Below are positions 27,963 to 38,461 of a DNA stretch of 64,000 nt, piece after piece (position 1 is the stretch's first letter; every line of letters starts with the position of its first letter). The notes under the pieces are model-generated. The model made no database searches. It saw only the letters and a list, made by a program, of their open reading frames with translations, and was not told where the DNA came from. The stretch spans positions 1,674,001-1,738,000 of the forward strand of contig CM022372.1 of assembly GCA_011800155.1 (NCBI GenBank), given 5' to 3'. Made by a program: the position numbers and the translations under genes. The DNA is from Flammulina velutipes (Eukaryota; Basidiomycota; Agaricomycetes; Agaricales; Physalacriaceae).

Positions 27963-29259
27963 ATGTTGCGCTGTTGGTTCCAGACGAAGGCTAGCCTGCA
28001 CACTGCTGTTGGTGTTAGGTTCAATAGCTCCTCTGCGCTGAGGCGCTCGTATCTCTATGTCCCCTGCTCGTCCCCCCGCATGCTCGAGAAATCACTCTCA
28101 ACGGACTCGGATGTCATTGTATATGACCTCGAGGACAGCGTTGCCCCAAAGGACAAGGAATACGCCAGACAGAGTCTAGTCGATCTTCTCCGAGTACGCT
28201 ACATACACCGCTGCTAGTCCAGGCTTCAACCTCATAATACAGAGCGAGCGCGTTCCAGATCCCACTCGGGTGGCTATCAGGATAAATGACGAAAAATCGG
28301 CGTTCTTTACGAAAGACCTTGAATATCTGGCAAAGGTACATATCCGTTCAAGGCCGAGTGGCGCTGACATGCCAGATCTGACGACGCTCCGCAGTGTCGC
28401 GATAGTTTCTTTGGACTTGTCTTGCCGAAAGTACACGAGGCTTCGTATCTCCACAATGTCGCCTCGAAGCTTTCCGGAGCCACGACTTCCGGTTCGTCTC
28501 CTCTGAAATTAGTAGCGAGTATAGAAAGCGCCTTAGCGCTCATGAACATTGGGTCCATCGCGCAATGGGAGTCTCGAGCAGGATGTTCTCTCAGCGCATT
28601 ACTTGTGCGTCCTTTCTTGACATTTGTACGTCTTGGATTGAGGTCGAACACGTTAGTTTGCAGCAGAAGACTGTAAGCCAGTCCCGATACCTCTCAACTC
28701 GCCGCGATTAACATTGCACTCAAACATAGATTGCGCTGACACGTCGATCATCCGTACTCGTTCACGGCAAGAACTTCTGTTTACGCGGTCACAAATAGTC
28801 AACGCTGCCAAAGCTTTCAAGCTTGAAGCTATAGATATGGTGGGCCTCAAGTCTTCATCCGTAATTGATGTTCATGACGCCAGGTTTGTATCAACTATAA
28901 AGATCAGGAATACCTCAAAGAGGAATGCGAGGAAGGCAGACGCTTAGGTTTCACTGGAAAGGCAAGTAGCCTCTCAAATTCTACTTACCGAGTCTGAGTT
29001 GACTGTACATTGCATTTCCTACTAGCAAGCAATTCATCCTTCCCAGACAGCCACTATACAATCAACCTTCGTACCGACTTCAGCAGGTATGTTGGCATAT
29101 CCTTCGTCTATCCCGGCTATTTACCAGTGCCCAGAAATCCTCCGAGCAGCCAGAATCTTACACGGAATGGAGAAAGCTCATCAGACACAGAGAGGCGCTA
29201 TAGGTTTGGACGGTGAGATGATCGACGCTCCAATGATCAAACAGGAAAGTAGCTTATAA
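27963..29259 (+). CDS. Citrate lyase beta-like protein (HpcH/HpaI aldolase family)
   Basis: Eight exons (27963-28193, 28243-28335, 28395-28604, 28657-28672, 28730-28839, 28884-28961, 29026-29086, 29135-29259) give 307 residues. The N-terminus (MLRCWFQTKASLHTAVGVRF) is Arg-rich without acids, a likely mitochondrial presequence. Family motifs: RRSYLYVPCSSPRMLEKSL, VIVYDLEDSVAP, VAIRIND, FFGLVLPKV, LVASIESALALMN, AAEDYCADTS (metal-binding Glu/Asp), GFTGKQAIHPSQ and EILRAARIL. Relatives such as CLYBL cleave citramalyl-CoA or act as malyl-CoA thioesterases. Exon 4 is only 16 nt. The intron after GFTGK uses a GC donor (GCAAGT). A better-matching last exon (ATNIMTIAKAAGLEIP, near 29297) cannot be joined in phase, so the C-terminus is uncertain. 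Confidence 0.88.
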
Positions 29260-29454
29260 GATTCGGACTTGAACATGCGCTCATGGTGTAGTATAGGCTA
29301 CAAACATCATGACTATCGCAAAGGCGGCTGGGCTGGAAATACCGTCCCCCACAGATTCGTGAGAGGATTTGTTTTGGTCAGTCATCTAGTGGCGAAAAAA
29401 AAATGAATTCAACTTGGGATAATTCTGAATTGAGAGCATGGAAATGGGTTTGGA

Positions 29455-31744
29455 TTAAAGAGGGACAACTCTCATAGGCATCATTGATCCCTCTCTGAGT
29501 CTTCCTCTCGTCATGGGAATCATTAGACCGGAAGGTTGGCGTTTGACATCCGTCCTTTCAGGAAATGTGAAGCGAAAGTTCTCCAACAGCTCAAACGTGA
29601 TCGTCTGCATCTCCATCACGCTTGCGTATAGCGTCAGTTAAGGTATGCTGATGGAAATTCCTAAGGAGTGACTTACGCGAAGCGCCAGCCGATACAACTA
29701 CGAACACCAGCACCTACATGGTTTTAGAACGCAGAAGGATTGCACGCGGGTATTAGTAGGCTTACTAAAGGTGAGCCTATGAATACGTTAGTAGAGGAAA
29801 AGGTAGTACGAAACGTCGACCACTCACACATTCGCATAAACACCCACAGTAGTTTTCTCCGATTCATTACGATTGAGCCAGCGGTCGGGATTCCACACAT
29901 CTGCATCTGAGCCCCATATTGTCGGGTTCCTAAACAGTACATACACGTCAACGAGAACGTGTAGCACGTAAGTGGTATGTGTACGTACCGATTGTAGCAA
30001 TGCACAGCAACGTGTACGAGCTGTCCCTTCTCAACAGGGATTGCGTCAATCAGGACACCGTCAGTGGTATAAATTGGCTCAGCGAGAGGAATGGTGTCGT
30101 CACACTCAGCAGCACGCTGGATAATCGGCAAAATCGGATGAAGACGAAGTGTTTCCTGAACCACAAAGGTCAGATAGAGGAGCCGGGAGGCAAGGGTCAC
30201 TCACCTTGATAACTGCGTTCAAGAATGGCATACCATTATAGTCATTGGTAGTGAGCTCTCCTTTTTCGCTGTACCGCTGCCGCACTTCAATAATCTCACG
30301 TCGGATCCTATCTTGCTGTTCGGGGCGCTTGCTGAGCTCATATAGCATCCATGCCAACGTCGAGGATGACGTTTCATGGCCAGCAAGAATTAATGTGCTG
30401 TCCACAGGTAAGATGCGCACAGACTCATGGGGCTCCTACGTACGCAGCCTGAGAGAGCACTTCTTCTTCAGTCAATTGTCTCTTCGGGTCCTCCGACGAA
30501 TTGGCGCGCACTAAAGATAATTCAAGTCAGACAGGTTTGAGTGCCCGATGGTTTGGAGGCACATACCTAAGATACTGAGCATATCTTTACCTAGCATCGT
30601 GCCAGTCACGTCTCCTGATTTAGCTTCGGCCAAGAGGGCCTTGGCCACTCGCTTTGAGGTGGAATGAAAATGAGCGAAACGTTTAGCTTTCTTCGACGGG
30701 AATAGCTCAATAAAGTAATGGAAGAATCCTGGTAGGTGGGCCCACAACCAGTTGGAGATATGCCACATTTTGGTCAAGTTCGCTGTGTCGATGCTAGAAA
30801 GGTGTGCTCGTTATTGAGGTCATGATCAGAGCCGGATGTACATACAAGAGTTTGTTGACGATTTTAGCAAGTTCATTGTCATCGTCGTCCAAAGCGCCAA
30901 ACTTATAGCCAAAGGCAGCTGGACCAGGAGAAGTAAGTAAATGTTGATACAAATAGAGAGGGCATCCTCACTCTCCCCGATGACATCCAAAGTGACTCTT
31001 CCCAGCCACGCGTGTACGTTGACAACACTATTGTCAGCGTTTGTCATGGTCAGCATCCTGTTCGTGAGCTATTGATAGTTAGCTACCACCATTCTGATGA
31101 ATACACCAATACTAACCCGATGTGCCGAATTCTGAAATAAGGTGGAGAATGTCTTCAACTGCCCAGACGAGAATCCGGGATTGAGCACTTTACGGTGGCG
31201 TTGATGTGTCGTACCTATTGGTGTACATTTAACATAATACATTAGTAGGGATGACACTCTTACTGACCTCCCACAGAAAGGATTCCGTGTCCGAAGAGCT
31301 CGGCCGTGTTTCTCATCGCACTAGGAGCCCTTGAGAATCGATAACCAGATGTATGCAATATGTGCTGCAGTGCTTTGGAGTCGGCGATCATAAGAACATC
31401 ATCCTAGTAGTGGCAATTAGATACGTCAACGAGAAGCGGGGAACTTGAAAGCCACACCCCAAATATCCCTTTCAGTCTGAAAGTCGGTCCATATTGACGG
31501 AACCAGGAGAATTCGAGGTCGCCGACTTGGTCTTGATCTCGAAGAGCTTTCTCGTGGCCTGATAGACGAGTTAGTCGAGAGCGTGGTTCCAGAAAGCAGT
31601 GGACGTACCGACAAGCCACGACGGCGACGGCGGGCCTCGAATGCGGGGAACGAGAGACACTCGACTAAGAAGTCTTCTACATATGACGGCCACAAGAAAA
31701 GCTATGGGAATGAGATACAGCACAACGTTGGTGAGTGAGCCCAT
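29455..31744 (-). CDS. Cytochrome P450 monooxygenase
   Basis: Fourteen exons join in frame: 31744-31609, 31558-31458, 31403-31268, 31214-31117, 31068-30972, 30918-30846, 30793-30567, 30510-30444, 30397-30205, 30155-29989, 29929-29828, 29776-29766, 29713-29677, 29620-29455. The product is 536 residues. It has an N-terminal membrane anchor (VVLYLIPIAFLVAV), the I-helix ILAGHETSSST, the ExxR motif ETLRLHP, NPDRW, and the heme-binding loop FSAGVRSCIGWRFA with the axial Cys near residue 475. All hallmark residues are present, so it should be active in the ER with a P450 reductase. One exon, 29776-29766, is only 11 nt and encodes part of the loop entry (VLTFS). The substrate is unknown. The neighbouring epoxide hydrolases may act on its products. 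Confidence 0.95.
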
Positions 31745-31829
31745 GCTTGAGGTATAGTACCAAGATATTACCTCTTCGTCTGGCTTTTATAGAGCGAGGA
31801 AGCTCGAGTTCCCGACCCCCAGCGGTTGA

Positions 31830-32145
31830 TTACACAGAATGCATGACACGGGTATCGAAGAGCACTGCACAAAGCGCAGCTTCTCTGCCATCGTTGTTCA
31901 GAAGCCATGTCATTTGACAGAGACTGTGCTTGCTTGACGAATCAAAAATAAGGCAAAGGACTTTTGGTTTTGGCGCGCATAAGAATTTCCGGATAAGAGA
32001 TAATATCGACGTCGTGAGATGAGCCCGTTTTACCAGAGAAACTGAGGAAGGCATCTAGCACGGTAGGCCACAGCTCGAAAGATCTTCGGAGTATTGCGGG
32101 GTCACCTTTGACATGGAAAGCATTCGAGGGTGTTATGGGTGCCAT
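31830..32145 (-). CDS. Possible small protein of 80 residues
   Basis: Two exons, 32145-32034 and 31960-31830, join in phase across a 73-nt GT-AG intron. The product reads MAPITPSNAFHVKGDPAILR at the start and ends REAALCAVLFDTRVMHSV. I recognise no domain. Support is only the open frame and splice sites, and it sits 85 bp upstream of the P450 on the same strand, where that gene's promoter should lie. It may be a chance frame or a gene remnant. Confidence 0.25.
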
Positions 32146-32476
32146 ATCGGAATACAGAGGAGTCCAATTAGGTCTGATCTTAAGGGAGTGCTTCGATGAG
32201 TTTGAACTTTGAAGGCGAATGGCGAGCAAGACAAGCTCCGGGAAATTCCGTAAAATTCACACATCGGCAAAGCGGCAATTGAATGTGGCGTTTTGATTCT
32301 CGTTCTTACTCAACCTACTTACTTAAGTACTTATCGTCTTTATAATCTGCTATTTTTCTTGTGATTCATATTTATTGTGGGTGTATTCGCACATGATCCC
32401 TGTAGTGTATCAGCTTTATTTAAAAATTTTCGGTTGTATATCGTCCCATCCACGATCATGCAAACATCAGCTTGCC

Positions 32477-32534
32477 GTGTGTACTAAAGTACACACCGTT
32501 AGCGTGGCGTAGGCACCTCCGTGTGATTTCACAC
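32477..32534. repeat. Pair of short inverted repeats
   Basis: gtgtgtact / agtacacac with a 2-nt spacer lies at 32477-32496, and gtgtga / tcacac with a 2-nt spacer at 32521-32534. Either could be a binding site for a dimeric regulator or a chance palindrome. Confidence 0.5.
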
Positions 32535-32727
32535 GTATTTACCTAGGTTACCTCTTTAGGCTCTGACCATGTCGGCACATCCATCTGTTCTGAAGGCAAA
32601 ATCTACGGAGCAACCAATTTACACCTGCAATATGACTAAACACCGGTCTCCATTTATGTTATAAGCAACGGCTGTCGGCCCAGATGAGCGCTCAAAGCTT
32701 CTTGTGCTCATTCCACCTTGAACTTCT

Positions 32728-34355
32728 ATGTCGTCTCCATTCGGTGCTGAAGAGCCCTTCCAACTCTCCATCCCGGCCGAGAATCTTGCTGTCCTTCGTC
32801 GGAAATTAGAGCTCGCGACGCTGCCAGACGAACTCGAAGATGCTGGAACGAAATATGGCGCGCCTTTGAAAGATATCAAGCGACTGGTCGACCACTGGAA
32901 GAGTAACTTTGACTGGGCAGCACAACAGGCTGCGTTGAATAAAGAGTTTCCTCAATTCACGCGCGACATCTCCGTCGCCAACTTTGGGACGCTGAACATA
33001 CACTACGTCCATCAGAAAAGTAGCGTTGAGGGCGCTATTCCCCTGCTCTTTGTACATGGATGTAAGCGCTTTTACCATTCGTTAGCTTGCCTCTCATCCA
33101 TTTTATATAGGGCCTGGAAGCTTCATTGAGGCGCGCAAAATTATGCCTCTCCTCGTCGAGGCATCTCCAGATCATCCAAGCTTCCATTTTGTTACGTTCA
33201 GCCTTCCGGGCTATGGCTTTTCAGACGCGCCGACTAAGCAAGGTTTTGCTATGGCGCAGTATGCTGAGGTCAATGTCTTATCTGAGAACATCCCAATCAA
33301 GTCTCACAATGTGGCGCAGGTTGGCCACAAATTGATGCTTTCTCTGGGATACAACCAATACGGTGTGTGCTTATTTGTCTAGAAGTTGTGACTTTTCTTG
33401 ACTCTGTCGTCCTTCAAGTGGTGCAAGGCGGGGATTGGGGAAGTTGGGTATGCGATTTTCATACCTCTGTCTCCCTCTCATTTTCTAATCGCAGCAACTA
33501 CAGATTGCCTTTACAATTGCTAAGCTTTACGGCCCCAAACACGCCAGGGGGTTTCATACCAATCTGCCCTTGTGAGCTTCGTGTGCCCTTGTTAATAGGC
33601 CACCAACTAATGAATATCAGCGGGCAGAAACCGACTTTTGCCAACGAGCCATTCCTCTATCTGCGATACTTGTTAACGCCCTACACCACATTCGATTCCA
33701 ATGCGTCTGCACGTCTCCAGGCGTTCGTGCAAACTGGTAATGGGTACTTTGCCGAACAGGCTTCAAAACCTCAGACCATAGGTACGCGAAATGTAAAGCT
33801 CGCCGGAACCTTCCTTATTCTTGGTGCAGGGTATTCCCTTGCAGACTCCCCCGTCGGCCTATTGGCATGGATATACGAGAAATTAGTCGCCTGGACAGAT
33901 GATTACGCTTGGACGGATGACGAAGGCATCATAAATCTGAATTTCTTCGTTTTCAACACTGATTTGTGCTCTAGTTCTCACATGGGTATCCATTTACTTC
34001 CTGTCCAAGGCGGGCCCGGCTGCCTCCGTTCGTATCTACTACGAATTCAGCGCATCGCAAGACAATGGAGGACGAACGACAATTCCGTACGGCATATCCT
34101 ATTTTCCCAAGGAGACCATCGCAAAGCCAAAAATGTGCGTCATTTACTCGTATTACTGTTAACAGACTCTTCTCAATGAACTTCTTGAACAGTTTCCAGC
34201 AGACCAATGCCAATGTTGTGTTCGAAGCTGAACATACGAAAGGTGGTCACTTTCCGGCTACCGAAGTGCCAGAGGCTCTGGCTGGAGACGTCAGGAAGAT
34301 GTTCGGAAAAGGTGGTCCAGCATTTGGCGTCGTCGACGGAAAAACGGGTTACTGA
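32728..34355 (+). CDS. Epoxide hydrolase, copy 1 (EHN-type)
   Basis: Nine exons (32728-33061, 33111-33268, 33320-33362, 33419-33447, 33504-33571, 33621-33781, 33830-33925, 33975-34134, 34193-34355) give 403 residues. The N-terminal EHN domain ([20 protein letters not shown]) is followed by an alpha/beta hydrolase core. This has the oxyanion motif HGWPGS, the nucleophile Asp in QGGDWGSW (about 184), a lid with [12 protein letters not shown] and the catalytic His in KGGHFPATE (about 369). This is the microsomal-type/juvenile-hormone-type epoxide hydrolase layout, converting epoxides to diols. Intron 7 needs a GC donor (GCATCA) that is not the usual GCAAGT form. If it is not spliced, the frame shifts and the last 96 residues are lost. 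It is paired with copy 2 at 38462. Confidence 0.88.
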
Positions 34356-35452
34356 GCTTCAGAAATGTTGTGACCTTGCCTGTACATGTGATATGCAGAG
34401 ATAGTTGTCCAGTATGGTCGTTTTGTATTGCTGATCTTCTCTCGGCGACAGTACGATATGAAGGCAAAGGTGATACATATAATTTTACGAGAGAAATGCT
34501 GAATTATTATTTTTCGGTTAGTGTGGCGTATATATCGACGTTGGATCATCTGATCTATCAAGGCCGTTCTTCATACTAGACATAAGCTTTATTTGAAATT
34601 TTGTTTGTCCAACCTTTCACAGCCATCGATTCATCCTGCAGAGATGTTTCTCAAGTGCCAGATGTGTGCGAATGACAATTAATTTTCATATTAAGACTAT
34701 AAAATATGGAGCAGGAAATAGACTGGTACTCGGAAAAATTAACTACAAGGGATTACTATAAGGCAGGCTATTATGAAGGACTATAAAGCGAGAAACTAGA
34801 GATAAAGGGATGAATATATCGATAGCGTTCATCGAGAAGAAAAATATATATATCAAGGCAAGGACAGCATCGAGAACCATAGCACAAGTCCGGGGCAAAA
34901 GCAACTTCACAGATAAATGTCCATCGTCCGGGGGTATAAAGCAAAGCACACTAGGGTATAGGTGGTGGCTGGCCTGCAGGCGAGATGATATCAGATCCGA
35001 ACTTCGATTCCAAAATGACGTTCGTCGTCGACAACACCACTACTGGGCTATTGACTTGCCAGCCCAGTAGTGGCTCACGGGGGGCTTGGCTGGCAGTGAC
35101 TTAGGACCGCCCGGAGGACCGCCCAGTCCCAGCGAAGGACTGGGCTAATAACCGGGCTAGGTCTGCACAGAGCACGAGACGTCGACTTGAGGGTGGGTCC
35201 CGCAGGGCGATAACTGTTACTTCAGAATCGCCCCTACGGGATTGGCTCCACCAGTCGCGTAAGTCTGCCCCCCTTCGAAACTTGAGCGTTCCATGCGAGA
35301 ATCGGAGTGGAAGGACCAGATAGTCAGGCGGCAGGTCATGTTAGTACGGTGTGTGCAATGATGGTCTGGAATACTATCGTCAACGAGGAAAGTAGGAAAG
35401 GCAAAGCGCTTACCAGTTGCCAGACTTCGGAACATGTCAAAAGAAGTTGCGA
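34356..35452. other. Intergenic, 1.1 kb, with hairpin cluster
   Basis: No confident gene is seen. An alternative frame on the minus strand at 35217-35471 could be extra exons of the next gene or a small separate gene. A set of strong inverted repeats is present at 35037-35145. Confidence 0.5.
35037..35145. repeat. Hairpin-forming inverted repeats
   Basis: A perfect 13-bp inverted repeat (arms 35037-35049 and 35061-35073, 11-nt loop) is followed by a direct repeat of ggaccgccc and a second perfect 9-bp inverted repeat (arms 35121-35129 and 35137-35145). All arms share the core cccagt / actggg. The block is more GC-rich than its surroundings. It may be the end of a small non-autonomous element or an RNA hairpin in a 3' UTR. 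Confidence 0.65.
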
Positions 35453-36998
35453 TTAATCCCATCGTCGTGTTATAGCTGTTTAAAACGTTAGAATTCAGCA
35501 TGCACCGTCAGAAAAGGTATTTACCAGTCATGCTATCGAAAGACGGGTATTGTCGATCCAATAGTTGTTGACCTTCTCCTATGGCTGTTGAGAACGTTAG
35601 AACCAGTACCCAAGTCGAAAGCATAACAACGTACCAGTCGTGCCGTCGAATAGCGTATAATTTGCATCGACGCCTCCGTCGTATGCAAAGGAATTGATAT
35701 CGATGTAACACTCATCTTCCTCAGCCAGTTGAAGATCAAGAACGGGTAGAGGCGTTGCCTCGAACGAGTCCTGTTTGGCAGAAAGCTCTTCAAGTTGTCC
35801 ACAAAACGATGTCGGGCGGTTTGCGACGCTTGACGAGCCCAAGACTGTTCTTGGCGGATTCCATTGGGTGGAAGAAGTGGAAGTATTGGCTCCCCGATGC
35901 GCGATTTGGGACGGGGCGTGCAGTGAAGGGTGAGTTCCAACTTGTGCATGTACCGAATATCCGCGTTTGGATTTGCCGGGGGAACATTGTACTCTCTGTT
36001 TGACTTCGAGAGGTTGCATGGGAAGGAGGGGCGTTCGTTCGTCAAGAATGCTGGAGAAGTTCGGAATTGACTGGTCCATCGCTTCTACGCCTCCTTCGCA
36101 TGAAATATCGCTGTGATATTCAGCCTCCTCGAGTTGACGGTCGACGACAGGAGGAGGCATTGCTTCGAACCAATCCCTCTTGGAAGAAACCCATCTGCCA
36201 GAATACGATGTCGGGCGGTTTAAGATTCTTGAGGCGCCCAAGACTGTTCTTGGTGGATTCCATTGGGTGGAGGAAGTGGAAGTATTGGCTCCCAGATGCG
36301 CGGAGTGAGACGGGGCGTATAGAGGAGAGTAAACTCCAGGTATGTCCGCCGAAGTTCTGCGTCTGGGTGTGCCTATGGGGGTGAAGGGGGTTCGTTCGGA
36401 GTAGATAATATTCGGAATTGACTGTTCCAATGATCGTTCGACGTCATTGGACGGCGCCTCGAGAGGGAGATCCGCTGAGGGAGGGGGAGGATTCCCGCCG
36501 GCGTCTTCGATGATCTTTGCAATCTCCTTCAGTTCCAGCTCTTGCAGATTGAATGGGAGCTGGTGGACAATCTCGGAGACATGCTCCCTCCACTGGGCTG
36601 GGAGTTCTGCGATTTGGGCATCGACGGCGTCAGGCTCGTAGTCGACCGGTGGGAGCTCCTTGAGTACCGATGACGGCGTCGGGAGATCGCCTGAAATGCA
36701 GAACCAGTCGTCGTGCCATAGCCCCTCGAGTACGTCCATCTGAAGGCGCTGGGCCTCATTCGATTGTTGGATGAGGATGGCATAAGACGCCTCAACATAG
36801 TCCTCAGAAAAGCCTGACCATGCCAGGCGATGCACAACGTCAGGATCAAGAGTGGGCTCTGAAAATTCATTAGGGGCCATGTTGGAAGTTGTGCTGGACA
36901 GCGAGCTCGCTCGACGTACCAGGATCCTTTGGTCTAGCAGTGGCCTTGGGCCTCGACGTCCGCTTGGCCTTGAAGACAGTTCGGTAGAAAGAGCTCAT
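35453..36998 (-). CDS. Internally repeated protein of unknown function
   Basis: Exons 36998-36920, 36858-35635, 35578-35525 and 35475-35453 give 459 residues in one model. Residues 1-130 look like a helical domain (HRLAWSGFSEDYVEASYAIL, WREHVSEIVHQLPFNLQELE). After this a module of about 130 residues occurs twice, each copy holding GANTSTSSTQWNPPRTVLG, NRPTS and an acidic segment. The DNA of the two copies is also similar (35836-35920 against 36234-36318, about 400 bp apart), so the duplication is recent. I recognise no family, and there is no signal peptide or membrane helix. The 3' end is uncertain: a second frame (35217-35471) is open and splice-able but not in phase with exon 3. Confidence 0.5.
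35836..36318. repeat. Direct repeat inside the unknown gene
   Basis: Two copies of an about 85-bp block (35836-35920 and 36234-36318) are nearly identical over the central 65 bp. They are the best-preserved part of a tandem duplication with a period of about 398 bp. Confidence 0.8.
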
Positions 36999-37409
36999 TC
37001 TGAATGCTTTGAAAACTAAAATCCGTGTAAAGAGAGTGTGTTCAAAGTGGGGAGAGACATTTCGCCAGCAGGTCTCATATAAGTAGCTGAGTGACTTTTA
37101 GGAGCCACTTTGGTGAAAACACGCGACAGAGATGCGTCCAAGGCGAGTCCTCAAGACTGTGAGAAGCATAACACCCAAGGATTTTATAGGCGCCGTTCAA
37201 GAGTATGAAAGAAATGACAGAGTGAGGAAGCGCCAGTTGCTGATTCTGCTGAAGCCATGGCTTGAACACGGTCACGCGTTCCAAGTATTTTCGGAAATGC
37301 GGGCCGGAAATTGTCTCGCCCTGAGCTCTGACGCTTGAAACGAGCTGACTCGCCTCTGTTAATTGCAATAAGATGCGCCACAGTACTTCAAGTACACTAC
37401 ATCGCCCCC
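36999..37409. other. Intergenic, 411 bp
   Basis: The region lies between the start of the repeat-protein gene and the 3' end of the EBP-like gene. No coding signal is supported on either strand. Confidence 0.45.
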
Positions 37410-38384
<975 letters not shown>

Positions 38385-38461
38385 CGCCGAGCCTGCTGAG
38401 AAACAAGAATGAATGCATTAATAATCTCAAATCTGTGCTTCTTCCCTTCAGTCTGCCCCCC
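38385..38461. promoter_or_regulatory. 77-bp divergent promoter region, EBP-like / epoxide hydrolase 2
   Basis: The short gap implies a shared promoter between the EBP-like isomerase gene and the second epoxide hydrolase, consistent with joint expression. Confidence 0.4.

Larger units (their letters stand above)
31745..32727. other. Intergenic, 983 bp, with inverted repeats
   Basis: Apart from the doubtful 80-residue frame, no gene is visible. Two short perfect inverted repeats lie close together (32477-32496 and 32521-32534), about 200 bp upstream of the first epoxide hydrolase. Confidence 0.5.

Noticed and set aside
32728..34355. Epoxide hydrolase copy 1 as an outright pseudogene
   Set aside because: All exons are open and catalytic residues intact; only the GC donor of intron 7 is doubtful, so it is annotated as a gene with a warning.
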